Shown here in pieces: positions 1 to 11,774 of a stretch of DNA of 64,000 nucleotides. Numbering within the stretch: position 1 is the first letter of the stretch; every line of letters starts with the position of its first letter. The notes beneath the pieces are model-generated. The model ran no database searches and had not been told where the DNA came from. It was given only the letters and a program-made list of their open reading frames with translations. Source of the stretch: Lathyrus oleraceus (taxonomy: Eukaryota; Streptophyta; Magnoliopsida; Fabales; Fabaceae); the NCBI RefSeq assembly GCF_024323335.1, contig NC_066582.1:96007444-96071443 (forward strand), written 5' to 3'. The position numbers and the translations under genes were made by a program.

Positions 1-128
1 AACTTGGGAAATTGAGTTTTCTAAATATGACTTCCAGTACATTCCTAGTGGAAACATCAAATTCCAGATAGCAACATATTTTTTTGGAATAGTTCAACAT
101 TCCAATAGGCGAGGTGGTTTCCCCCGCC

Positions 129-826
129 TGGATTCTTTTGATGGACGGAGGCTCTAATGTGAAAGGGAGTGTCGATGGGATAGTGCTAGAAGGGCCGAAT
201 GACCCATTTGATCGAGCAAAGTTGCTAAGGTGTGTGTTCAAGGCTATAAATAATTAGGCCGAGTACAAAACTCTCATTACCGACATCTTCCTCTCCTTGG
301 AAGTAAGCGTGGCAACTCTAAAGGCCAAGATTGACTTTTAGCTCGTGGCAAAGAAAGTCTCCATTGAGTATCAGAAAAAGGAGCCCTAACTCATCAAATA
401 TTTGAAGAAGGTACGTGACTTACCTAAGCGTTTGAAAACCTTCGAGATAATGCATGGGTCTAAGGAATGAAATTTCAAAGCAAAATTGTTGTCCAAGCTT
501 GCAAGCTCGAAGAAAACAGGGTTCAACCGCACTATAGTATAAGAAATTCCTTCCATACTTAGCATTGAGGCGGGGGAGGAAAACACTATCTACATCTCCC
601 TGATTGACAGTTGGATGATGCCAATAATTCCTTATTTACAGTCATGCAAGCTTCCATAAGACGAGTTATAGGCGAAGAAAATACGCAAACATGCAGCGAA
701 GTGCATTCTGATGCCAGGAAAGCTCTATAAAATGGGAAAAACCCTCTCCTATGTTTAGGTGCCTGAGTGAACACGAAATCACCTTGGTCTTAGATGAAGT
801 TCATCAAGGGGCTTGTGCAGACATAT
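129..826 (+). pseudogene. pol: Decayed Ty3/gypsy RNase H-integrase fragment
   Basis: Reading on the plus strand from 129 gives an RNase H start (MDGGSNVKGS, then a weak NNxAEYxxL helix near 255) as in Tat-lineage gypsy polyproteins. It runs on into the RNase H-integrase linker (SKLASSKKTGFN near 495, DELxAKKIRxxAxK near 660-705). In-frame stops occur near 258, 340 and 388 and further on, so nothing functional is encoded. No gag, protease or RT precedes it in the window, so the left part lies outside or is lost. The fragment stops at 826, where a TGTAACACCC sequence begins. Family assignment is by motif memory; lineage within Tat is not certain. Confidence 0.75.
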
Positions 827-2179
827 TGTAACACCCTAAACCCCGTAAGAGATAAATCATAAAATAATTCAAGCATTGAACATAATGCACACGTTTAGGA
901 TGTCACTCATAATAAAACAACACCTATCCTAAATAAGGTAAAACATTCTAATACACCTGTCATCGCATGCTCACCTTTACTCAAGGTATCATCACAGTGA
1001 AAATCATCAAATAAGCATGCTTCACAATAATTAAGTCTCAATAAAATACCTTATTTGAATTAAAACAATGTGGAAAAAATCTCCATTATATCATAAGCTC
1101 AAAACGTCAAGAGTGTAACGTACGACTCTTGATTAGGTGGACAACATCAAAGAAAAGAGGGTGAGAAACAACAAACCAATATAAATAGTGTAAAGAATGC
1201 TAAGGTATAAAATACATAACAAACAACATTTATTACACATCCATCAACAACATATTCCCACACCCAAATCATGACAACATTAACATAACTGAATCTAATC
1301 ATTAACATCATGAACAATCAACTACATATGAAAACAAGTATGTAATTTACTCCACAACTGACTCATTATGCATGCAATACCATTCACGAACACTCAGGTT
1401 CATCTCGCTCCCGATCCCCATCATAGGGGACTAAAGCACACCAAATCATTACCATCACCATAAGTAACACTTCATCGATTCCCATCTGAAACCAACTACT
1501 CACTCTCGATCCCAACCATAGGACTAGATCACACCAAAAATGGATCGAAGTCCGTACACCATGATGCATGAATCTCAATCAACATGCGTTATCACAAAAA
1601 GGTTCCTCAAAAGGATTCCTATACACATCTAACCATTTATTCATCACATCATTCATCATATGCAATAATCAATTCATGTCACGACAGCACTAAACAACAT
1701 CAAACAACAACAACTCAACAAATTTAAATTCATGTTACTTCACCTAAACAACAACAGATCATAGTATAACCATAACGATTCTCTAACCGATCACTCAAGT
1801 CAACACAAACATTACCAAAGTAGGTACATAGTTATAATTCAAACAATTCACCAAGCATCACCATGTGATAGATCTGCGCATTATCTTTCCAAATCTTCAA
1901 ACTATCCCTCAACCCGAGTCATGAAATTCAAGTTACAACAAAAACAATTGGAATGAAAAATCAACATTTCAACACTGTCCCTCCTCTTTGAGCAAAGCCT
2001 TTGCTCACTAAGCGACACATCCCTCACTAAGAGAAGGTTATAGAAAACCATAACCCTCCCCTGTCATGTTCGCTTCAGCGAACGCAGCAGCTCGCTGAGC
2101 AAAATCTCGCTAAGCAAAGTCACTATCGCTAAACGAACACATCCCGACCTGCAAAAATGCAGAACACGATTGTCACGCC
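827..2179. repeat. LTR-like sequence beginning TGTAACACCC
   Basis: At 827 the gypsy coding remnant switches abruptly to TGTAACACCCTAAACCCC, the usual opening of many legume gypsy LTRs. What follows is AC-rich non-coding DNA with no ORF that resembles a protein. Between about 1985 and 2140 there is a run of GCTAAGCGAAC/GCTCACTAAGCG-like words, typical of the variable part of legume LTRs. I could not find a matching second LTR or a clear CA end, so this may be a solo or truncated LTR. The TG start and the position of insertion are seen; the identity is inferred. Confidence 0.4.
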
Positions 2180-2203
2180 GCAAAAATGCAGAACACGATT
2201 GTC
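2151..2203. repeat. 24-bp direct repeat at a junction
   Basis: A 24-base word that starts GCAAAAATGCAG occurs at 2151-2174 and again at 2180-2203, separated by ACGCC. It sits where the GCTAAGCGAAC-type sequence gives way to a different repeat family, so it may mark a repaired break or a recombination point. Confidence 0.8.
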
Positions 2204-2515
2204 TGCCTAAGCCTGAGTCTCACAGGGCAGACATGCAAGAGAATGATGACTTTGCCTAATCCTGATTCTTACAAGGAAAACATGCATGAAAAGGGGTTTA
2301 CCGAAGCCTGAGTCTCACAAGGAAAGAATGAATGAAAATTAATTTTAACCATGAGAAGGTGATTAACCCATTAAGGAGGTGATTAATCAATAACTGGTGA
2401 TTAACCTCAAGAGTTGTGCATGGTTCAGAGATGGATGTTCAAGCATGAGAATGTGATTAACCCATAAATGAGGCGATTAACCCATAAATGAGGTGATTAA
2501 CCTCAAGAGTTTATG
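2204..2515. repeat. Short degenerate tandem repeats
   Basis: Two repeat types follow each other. From about 2204 to 2335 a unit of roughly 55-60 bases containing GCCTGAGTCTCACAAGG recurs three times with changes. From about 2345 to 2510 the word GGTGATTAACC and variants recur about six times, often followed by CATAAATGA. No coding potential is apparent. Confidence 0.6.
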
Positions 2516-4599
2516 GGTTTCCAATGAGAATAGTGTTTGGTCCAAAGAGAAAGATGTTATTGATGTGGATAGTTGAAGTGTTGTATGTGAATTTGAAGGT
2601 TGAAAATTATTTGATTTGAATTGCACTAAAGTCTATGAATGAAGGTGAATACTTTGAACAACTGGGTCAAGCGTTCCGTATCCAAAGATATTCAAAATAA
2701 GGATAGGAATAATCTCTCTTATTCCTTCTCCATTACTTAAGGCTCGTGGTGCATAATTCGCATCATAATTAACAAGTGCTTAAAGTATGAGTCTTTTGTT
2801 TGTTTTTGAAAGGATGAGACATAGTGCTTGAATGGATGAAGCTCAACATGACCAAATCTTGATGTCCTCCTATCTCCAAGGTCTTGAATGTGAATTAAAA
2901 TGAGATTGACTTGATGGATCAAGTGCAATGCATGTGTGAATGTCTAATTCAATCAAGTGATCAAGGGACTTATGATCACTTAATTGAATAGGGATCCTAA
3001 GGGTAGCATAAAAAATATTCATGAAAAATCCTAAGATAATTCTAATCGTAACATGTAATTAATTGATTAAAATGACTTTGATCAAATAATCAAATAGGAT
3101 GAACATGCCGAAAATTGTATGTTAAGCACATGAAAATATGAAACTAAAAGCATTAAAATTGGAAATAACATGCATAAACCCTAAATTCTTAATGTGTCAT
3201 TATTTACAAAGAAAATTCTAACAATAAGTCCTAACATAATTAAAATCTAAACTTATGAATTACTAATCTTAATGACTATTTAAAAATATATTTCTGTATT
3301 TTTTCATGTATTTTAATGTGTAAAGCAAGAAAAAATCAAAAGAAAACAAGAATAAAATAATAATTAAAACACACACTCTACAAGGGGTGTGTTGTTGAAT
3401 TAAGGTGTTGGACTAGCAGGACGGTGGTGGGCCTGTCATTCAGAGGACCAATGCACATGCTCTTATTTGGATTTAGAGAGGGTGTGAGCAAGAAAATGCT
3501 GATGTGTGATAGCAAAATCCCTTTGGGCTTTGGTTCTAAGGCCCATGCGTTATAGGGAAAATGGGGAGTGAATCAGATTTATCCCCCAATTTCATTTCTA
3601 TCTTTCCAGACCTCTATCTCATCTCTCAAGCAACCCATAAATGCCATCAACTACCACTAACATAACTATATCATCCTCTTCTCTCTGATTCTCTCATCAA
3701 TTTCATCAAATTCTCACTAAACTCTCCAAACTAAACCACAAACCTCAAGAAACCTAATGCTCTAAAAGTCAAATTAAAACACCGTGAAGGGGAATAAAAG
3801 CATCATACCTTGGGGCTTTGATCTACCTCAACAATCTCTACATGCATGTAACTAATTTAAAGCGAAAAAATGGAGCAGTGGAAGGTGACCAACATACAAG
3901 GTCGAGGCGCACCCTGGAGATTGTTGATTTTTTTTGAAGATGGAGATGAAAATAGAATACCGTAGATGTATTAGGTAAGAAATTTCGAGTTCATTGCTTT
4001 TCACTTTTATTCCTTCTTCTTCTTCTTCTTCTTCTTCTTCCTACATTAGTCTGTAGGACTTACTGAAATTGTTGTGTTGTTATTGATTAGGAAGAATGTA
4101 GGGTGTGCAATGACTTATCTCTTGTTGAAGCAAACTTCAATGTGAAGTTTGCTCAATGATGGAAGTGTTTTGAGCTTTGAGTTTGGGTTAAGGAGAAAGG
4201 AGTGAGTGTAGAGAAATTTACAGAGAGATTGAATTGTGATTTAGAGTGAATTTGTAGAGTGAGTCAGTGAAAGAGATTAAAGATGAATTCGTGGTTTAAA
4301 TATATCGAATTTAGAGGGAGATTTCATAACTGTTTTTGATCAGTTAGGGAAATTTAGTTAGGAGTTAGGTTAGGTGTTAGTTTGGATGTAAATTAGCTAA
4401 TTCAATGTGCAAATCAATTAGAAAGATTAACAGTGTTAGTTTGGTGGTTAATGAGCTTGTTAGAGGTCTTTTTTATTGGAACTGATAGTGAATTCAAGAA
4501 GTTAGTTAAATTTGTAGGTGCTTAGGAGTTTGAATTACTAGTGAGGATGGAATTAGTTAGTTGAAAATGTATGTTTATCATACTAATCGAGTTGAGTTA
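2516..4599. other. Non-coding repeat-derived DNA, probable old LTR
   Basis: No protein-like ORF. The stretch has an AT-rich part (about 3050-3360), then an ACACACTCTACAAGGGGTGTGTT segment near 3371, then a pyrimidine-rich part near 3590-3740. This order resembles the middle of the two minus-strand Ogre-type LTRs further right, so it may be a third, decayed LTR. I could not align it base by base, so this is a weak inference. Confidence 0.35.
4013..4041. repeat. (CTT)n microsatellite
   Basis: About nine and a half consecutive CTT units. Surrounded by non-coding repeat DNA. Confidence 0.95.
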
Positions 4600-7500
4600 G
4601 AATTATCGCATCTCGAAAAATGCACACATAAAACAGAGTCACCAACAATGTTATTTATCCCTTAAGAGGGAAAGGAAACACTGAATAAACCTAAAGAAGG
4701 ATGAATATGATGATCTTGCAACCAAAAGATGGGTAAGGGAGTCGATTACGCAAGGGGAAGGTATTAACACCCCTCACGTTTGTAGTACTATACAGGATCC
4801 ACTCTTGTTATTCTAATCAAAAGGATGTTTTTATTCTAAGACTTACTGCTAAAAAAGGGAATGCATGGCAACATTGAATTGTAAACAAAATAAAGTTTTT
4901 ATTATTGCGTTCGCTTAGGTTTTACAACTTAATGCCTACGTATCAAAAGAATTAAAGCACCGTAGTTCTTCTAAAAAAATTGGTTTGTTGGTGCTTTTTA
5001 TGGGTAAACACCCTTATTAAAAATTTTCATAAGAAAAGTCAAGCGGCAAAAGAAGTTTGATTGGTTGGGTGTTTTGTTGAGAGAATACATCAAATGATCC
5101 TCCCAAAGCATGAGGCATTTGAGTATTTCTCTCTTATTGTTGAAAGAGTTTAAATTGTATTAATAATGTTTTTGGATCTTGATTAAGAAATGGTTTTTGT
5201 TTTAAAATGAATGCAAAAGAGAAATAGAAAATCTAAGGGAATTCTAATGAGAAACCTACTTGTTGGCATGCAATGGTGGTACTAAAGTTAGGATAAGAGG
5301 GAGATATTTACCTGAATTAACATGCAAAGATTGACCTAGGGTTAAGGATCAAGGGGACTACCTAATGTTGTCATGCTTGGTTAACAAATCTAAGATCTAC
5401 TTTAGTCCAATCTTAACCAAGAATGAATCAAAGGAGTCCTATGGGAAACATGTTATTCACACAAGGAAAAGAGGTAAAAGGAGGGCAGTCCATATTAGGT
5501 CATAGGACAATAAACACCACAATATCATATCAAGTCATGATAGAAAGAAAAATAGTAGCAATCTATATCATGTCATGGGAGAACAAATAGAATGTAAACA
5601 ATTGCAACCCTTATCAAGTCATGGAAGAATACATGAAGCAATAATAATCCATATCAAGTCATGGAAAGAATATACAAATAATAGTAATCCATATCAAGCC
5701 ATGGGGGGAGGTAAAAGAAAATAGCAATCCATGTTAATTCATGGGACAAAAATATAGAAATTAGACAATTCATATCAATTCATGAAAGAGATAGAGTAGT
5801 ACAATTCATACCAAAAGTAGTCCATATTAAGTCATGGAAAAACAGATAGAAGATGAACAAATCATATCAAGTCATGAATGGTTAGATGAAATAATAATAA
5901 TCCATATCAAGTCATGGAAGAGATAAAATAGAAGACAAGTTATCAAGTCAATATGGGATCTAAGAGTAATTAAAGAAGTCATTCAAGCTTTACACACAAA
6001 TCAAAGTCAATTAACTTGATAAACAAGTAAAGATGTCATCCTAGAAAAGGAATCCTTTAACAAAACAAAGTGAAGTGGAAATTGGGACAAAAAGAAATGG
6101 CATAAGTGTGACATTAGAATACACAAGGATGGATCCCAAACTCCTAATAGTTTCACCATCTACCATCCCAAAAACTAGGTCAAGAAAGAAAAGAATGTAG
6201 CTCTTAATTTGTCTTCATGATGAATGGTAATGGAGTACCACTCAAAGAATTATAAGAGCAAGATATAAAGTTGCCAAGACCAAGTAAAACCTAAGTATAG
6301 GCAAGAGGAAAAAAATCCAATGGACTCATAATATTCAAAGTGGAATGCACAAAACAAAATCCAACTAGGGGCCTCCTAAAGCAAGTAAGAAGTAACCAAG
6401 ATAAGTAAGCAAAGAAAAACTAAATAGAGATGCTCAAAATAGTTCACAAGGGTGGATTTAAGTCTCCTAGATGATGATGATGAAGTCAAGGGGAGAAAGG
6501 GGATATCCCTAATGGATACACAAATGCAATTCAAAACAAACAAACCAAATGCACAAAAGGAAACAATCATGTCCTTCACAATTTCAAGAAGAATAGTTAA
6601 AAGCAAAGATAAATTATGAAAAATTAACCATAGAAAGACGAGGTCAAAATCACAATATATCCTTGCGATAATCTCAAAACCATATGCAAAGTATGTTCAA
6701 GTAATTAGATCATCTGGACTAGCACAAACAAGTAGTCACTACAAAGATATCTTCAAAAATAGATTCAAAATTGACTCAAAATTAGCAACCAAAGCAAGAA
6801 TGAAAACTTAAAAGACCTATATACATATGTCTAAAAGTGTGCAAAACATTGGGTCAAAACTTAAAAAGGAAAAATTAAAATCAAGCCCTAATAAAGTAAG
6901 TTAGCATAGAAATATACATATAATAAAAAATGATGGAATAAATATTAAAATAAATTAAAAAAGAAAATAAATAATATGAAAAATTAAACAACACTTGAAA
7001 TGTATTTCATGAATTTAATTAATATTTTTGGCCTACAAGAAATAATTTTAATAGAATTAAATACAAGTGGTATAATAAAAATAAAAGTAAATGAGAAATG
7101 AAGAGAGGGGTGTATTAGTAAACCAAAGAATATATTAATCAATGTGTAACATGCTCATGGGCTCAAAAATGGGGAGGGGGGAGAACAGCGAAGCAATTAG
7201 GCCCAACGACCAAACCAACCTAAATCTATGTTTTTGGCAGGGTAACCATTAAAGGAGGAAATAAGATGCACAAAAACATGTGGACTTGGCCATCAATCGG
7301 TCACACCAGCCTTAAGTCACTAAAAGACAAAACCCATCCCCAACCAATCAGAAACAGCCAGCATTTTGTCCCCAACCTTAAGCCATGCAACATGAACCCT
7401 AAACCCGATTCCACAAGCATCATTTCCAATCCTAATATCCCACTCTACAGTGCATGAAAACACATGAAATCAAAAGACAAAACATAGAACTCATGGAGCA

Positions 7501-9450
7501 CTTCAATGGCATTTCAAACCAAGTTCAAAAATAAGGTATAGTTTAAGAGAAAAGTGGTATGGAAGTTAGAGAAAACTCATTATAATCAAATTTCAACAAG
7601 CTCAATACATCACATGTTTGAATACACAGACGAAAGTAATGCACTGAGACGACTCTAATCAATACTCTTAACCATCTATGGCATGTACATATTTCAAAAT
7701 GGATGTAATGCAAGGAGTGGATAACCTACTTAGTGGAGAAAAGTCCACTGCTTCTTGATTCCAAATGAGATGCAGAAGCCAAATCAATGAAGCTTGGTTC
7801 TTCTCTTCAAGCAAGGATGATGTTGATGAGTAGCAGGGATGAATCCAGAAGTGAAAAACAAAGACTCTCGTAGGATGCTGCAACTGCCAAGTCTCCTTTT
7901 TTTCCTCAAAAAATGATCTCTCTTCTTCAACTAGGTTAAGGTTCACTTATATATGTCTGCAGATGAAGTGTTACTTTTCCCTTTTGCACACACCGATTGG
8001 AGGGAAAACTGGTCCAAATAATATGGAAGAGCCTTTGGTATCAGAATTGAGTTTGACTTGGGAAGAACAATAATGTTCTATCGTCTTTTGGGTTCTCAGA
8101 TGTAGTAGGAAAATGATTTGTCTTGTAGCTTGGGAAGAAGTGTGTATGAAGCAAGCTTGGTCAAAATCACATATCCTTCATTTGGAAAACCTGATACATG
8201 ACATGCATGCATGGGATAACATGTTGCTTGGCCAAAAGGAGTAAAGATTGAAGTGCACTTGAGTGGGAAATGGTGTAGCTGCAAAGGAATGTGATCGATT
8301 TTCATAGATTCTACCAAAGAGATGATTTAGGAAAGCTTGCAACCTGGTGACATTGAGCCAACGCAACTCCATGCTCTCTTGGCCAAAAGGATTGAATTAG
8401 AGCTTTTTGCAAAGAGGGGCATGAGAGGAATAAGTTTCATGTTGAGGTCGAATCCTAATAGGGTCTAGAACCTGGTGGAAAATGACCATGAAGTATGTGG
8501 TTTGGAAAGAATGAAAACTTGGAAAAATTTCACTAAGTACACAAGCCATTCAATAAATTCAACGCTGCAACTTGTGAAAGTGATATCTTAAGCTATGATG
8601 GTCCAAATGATTTGCCCTTGGAAGCAATGGAAAGGAGGGATCTAATACTTTAACTTTCATGTTGGAAACCAATTGAGATGAAACCCTTAAGATCTTGAAA
8701 AATTTCCATGAACAATGCTTGGTAATACTGACTTGGATACTTATAAAATTTCAAAGTCTTGGAACAAATGGATGAAATTGGAACAGCCAACTTTCCACAA
8801 CCATATCTTGAGCTATGATGATCCAAATGGCTCAATCTTAGCACCTCCATGAAGCTAGAATGGAGAAGAACAAAATTCATGTTAAGACCAACTTGGTTTG
8901 GAGTCTTGATCATGTAGAACAAAGGCCATGAAAGTAGTTGTTCACTAAGGCTAAACTTACCAAAAATAGTAAGTTTCAAAACCCTAGTTTCCAAATTAAG
9001 CAACTTCCCACAATTCTTGATTTTTGATGAATCTCTTGACTTTTCTTGATCAAATTTCACACATAGACCAATTTTGACTTGAGGAACACAATGTTGCCCA
9101 AAAAGATCAAAAGTTGACTTTTTAATTTTACTGGTTGACTTTTCCCCAATTGAATCAAACCAACAATCATCTGACCAATTGAACCTCTTACAAATGGAAT
9201 TAATGACCAATCCTCTACTCATAGACACTTAGGGACACGTAGAATATCTTGGAATCAAGTTTTTCTCAAAAAGTCAGAAATAAATTGATTTTATTACAAA
9301 CCCTAACTTTAGTCAAGAATGACAAGATAAGAGTGCACATCCTCAAAACCTTGATTCTTCTAGGGAAAGTGGGAAGAACTTTGGAACAAGGATGTATTGT
9401 ATGATAATAGGATGAAGATGATCCAAGATTGGCCCATGAGATGAACCATC
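4600..9450 (-). mobile_element. Truncated Ogre-type LTR
   Basis: Read on the minus strand, this ends with the signature seen at the 3' end of the other Ogre LTRs here. At 4735-4790 the plus strand reads GGGAGTCGATTACGCAAGG then GGTATTAACACCCCTC; the counterpart in the 25641-30423 LTR is GGTATTAACACCC at about 25841. Both also share GCCTACGTAYCAA and CGTAGTTC nearby. The expected TGTAAGACCCC start on the minus strand is absent, so the 5' part is missing; the right edge, near 9450, is approximate. It abuts protease-region coding sequence of a minus-strand Ogre element but is clearly diverged from that element's other LTR, so it may come from a different copy. No real genes lie inside; the ORFs here are chance. 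Confidence 0.6.
5490..5945. repeat. Degenerate minisatellite in the LTR
   Basis: The word CCATATCAAGTCATGGAA and variants recur about ten times, spaced by roughly 35-60 bases of A-rich filler (clear copies near 5640, 5690, 5825, 5900). Copies differ in several positions, so the array is old or was never regular. Confidence 0.75.
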
Positions 9451-10152
9451 CACTGCGGAATACTGGTTGCATAACTTTAACTTTTGCGTTAAACGACCCT
9501 GGTTGAAATCCTAGTCCGACTCTATTCTTGTTCTCGGCGACCTCCACAACACGACCCCATTTGTCAATGATGTCAGCTTGAATAGCCTCTTGCGCATATT
9601 TTAAAGAAGACATGGGTGCCCCAATTTTCTTTAACTCATCAGCAATAGATAAGGCTTGGAACGACGTTCCAACCTCTTTCTCAATAATAACATATGTGAA
9701 AGATGACAAATGGCTCACTAACAATGCCTTCTCTCCACCAACAACGACAAGCTTGCCGTTCTTCACAAATTCCAGCTTCTGGTGAAGAGTAGACGTCACT
9801 GCTCCAGCTTCATGAATCCATGGCCTTTCTAACAAGCAGTTATAGGTCGGGTGGATATCCATTACCTGGAAAGTAAATTGGAAATCAGTCGGACCTATCT
9901 TCACTAGAAGGTCCACTTCACCAATGACAGTTTTACAAGAACCGTCAAACGCTTTACAATTATGCTGTTATACCTCATTGGGGCGCCTTGATAAGAGAGT
10001 CTTGACAAAGTTGATTTTGGGAATACATTCAATGATGACCATGCATCAACCAACACATTGGACAAAGTGTCCTCCTTGCAATTCATAGAAATGTGCAGTG
10101 CCAAATTGTGATTCCTGCCTTCCTCGGGAACCTCTTCATCACAAAAACTCAA
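9450..10152 (-). pseudogene. Ogre-like protease region, decayed
   Basis: Minus-strand frames carry the legume Ogre protease domain and the region after it: EEGRNHNLALHI, the active-site neighbourhood (10024-10060), then VMDIHPTYNCLLERPWIHEAGAV-type sequence near 9800-9860 and ENKNRVGLGFQPGSFNAKV near 9485-9545. The catalytic triad Asp-Thr-Gly of the family is Asp-Ala-Trp here, so the enzyme should be dead. There is a frame change near 9910. After about 9480 the sequence no longer matches the family; RT, RNase H and integrase are missing and LTR-type DNA follows. The protein once matured the element's polyprotein. Confidence 0.8.
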
Positions 10153-11769
10153 ATTGTTACAAGAAGTAATGTTGACAACTATGTGGTCAAACTGATCAAC
10201 AGTAACATCATGCTCAACATAAGCCTATTCCAACACTTCCTGCAATGCTTCTCTGTGTGCTTTAGAATTCATCAGTAGTGACAGCACTGAGATCTTTGAC
10301 GGAGTCTGGAGCAGCTGCTCTACAACATTGAATTCACTTCTCTTGATTAGCCTTAACGCCTCATCATCATCATTAGTCTTCAACTTGCTGGACTCACCAG
10401 ATTGACACATTGGAGCACTAACTGGATTCACTACTGGAATCTCTACATTCTTATTTACTGAAACATCTTCTACTATCTTCAGAAATACTGGATTGAACCC
10501 ACAACCGCTATGGGTCACCTTCGCAATATATTCAATGTTTACCATTGAGTCTACAACTGGTAGAGAAACCTCTTGACCATTTTCAATCATAGTGGCATTA
10601 TACTGATATGGAACGGATTTTTCGGATGAGTAAGGGACATGGCCCATTATCCGTATGACCAACAGCGATACCGATCTATTGACATTATTGTTGTTGTTTC
10701 TATCAAACTGAATGACTACCCGCTCAGGGGTCTTGAACCCTGGCACAATGACATTCACATCATCCCCAAACTGACGGGACTGGAAAATTTGGATAAGCCC
10801 TTCATCCATCAACCTTTGAATATCCCTCTTGACAATAACACATCCACGAGGGTTCACGTTACAAATTACACAACCATCATGGTCATGTTCACAATCACTA
10901 ATCAAGCAAATATCTTTATGCATTTCCACTAAAGATCTTTTGATATAGCGGGCATCATAAATCTTAAACTCACCAGGACAATCGTCCACCATGTTCACAG
11001 ATGCGTTATCATGAGAAGGCAACGAATTTGCTTTTACGTTCGGCGCTATGTCCTCAAAGGACACCATACCACTCTTTACTAGCTTCTGAACTTCATATTT
11101 TAGAGGATAACAATTCTCTATATCATGGCCAGGGGCTCCCTGGTGAAAAGCACAATGAAGATCAGGCTTGAACCACCATGGTAGTGACTCAGAGGTGGAC
11201 TTATCTAGGCCTCCAGTTCTCTCCATCTTTGGGCATATTCTTTGAATGTCTCTTTATCCTTCTGAGACATAGACCTCAGTTGGTCTCTATCAGGCGCCAT
11301 ATCCAAATTGTACTTATATTGCTTGACAAAGGCCTCGCCTAAGTCATCGAAAGTACGGATGCTTACACTGTCCAGACCCATGTACCACCTCAAGGCAACT
11401 CCAATTAAATTGTCTTGGAAATAGTGAATCACCAACTGATCATTATCAGTTTGAGTATACATTTTTATGGAATACATAACAAGATGGCTTAGCGGGAAAG
11501 TATTCCCTTTGTAATTTTCAAAGTCTGGGACCTTGAATTTCACCAGGATCTTAACATTGGCTACCAAGCAGAGTTCAGCAGCACTCTTCCCAAACAAGTC
11601 TTTCCCCTCAGAGTCTTCAACTCTTTGCACAGCTCGAGGAATTGGTCTTTCATCTCATCCATCTTCTCATACACATTTGAACCCTCAGACGGCTCAGAGT
11701 GGTATATAGTATCCTCAACACGAGGAACAGTGTGAACAACCAGAGGTGGAATTGACATGACTGGGCTAG
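10153..11769 (-). pseudogene. gag: Ogre-like gag, 3' portion
   Basis: Two minus-strand frames join near 11205-11226. The upstream frame (11758-11205) has the capsid part: LPRVEDT-like segment, FKVPDFENYKGN, HYFQDNL, ALRWYMGLD, then RDQLRSMSQKDKETFKEYAQRW. The downstream frame (11226-10225) begins abruptly at a later part of the family: WWFKPDLHCAFHQGAPGHDI with a Cys-His cluster, NPRGCVIVKRDIQ, and a repeat-rich linker. About 150 residues expected between the two are missing, so gag carries an internal deletion as well as a frame change. The 5' end of the gene lies at 22672-23101, on the far side of the copia-1 insertion. Confidence 0.85.
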
Positions 11770-11774
11770 ATATC
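11770..11774. other. Target site duplication of copia-1, left copy
   Basis: ATATC directly precedes the TGTTAGACGG edge of copia-1 and is repeated at 22672-22676 directly after the other edge. A 5-bp duplication is what copia integrases make. It shows that the two LTRs belong to one insertion. Confidence 0.95.

Noticed and set aside
8650..9228. 192-codon minus-strand ORF
   Set aside because: Lies inside an Ogre-type LTR, has no domain, and its composition is that of LTR DNA.
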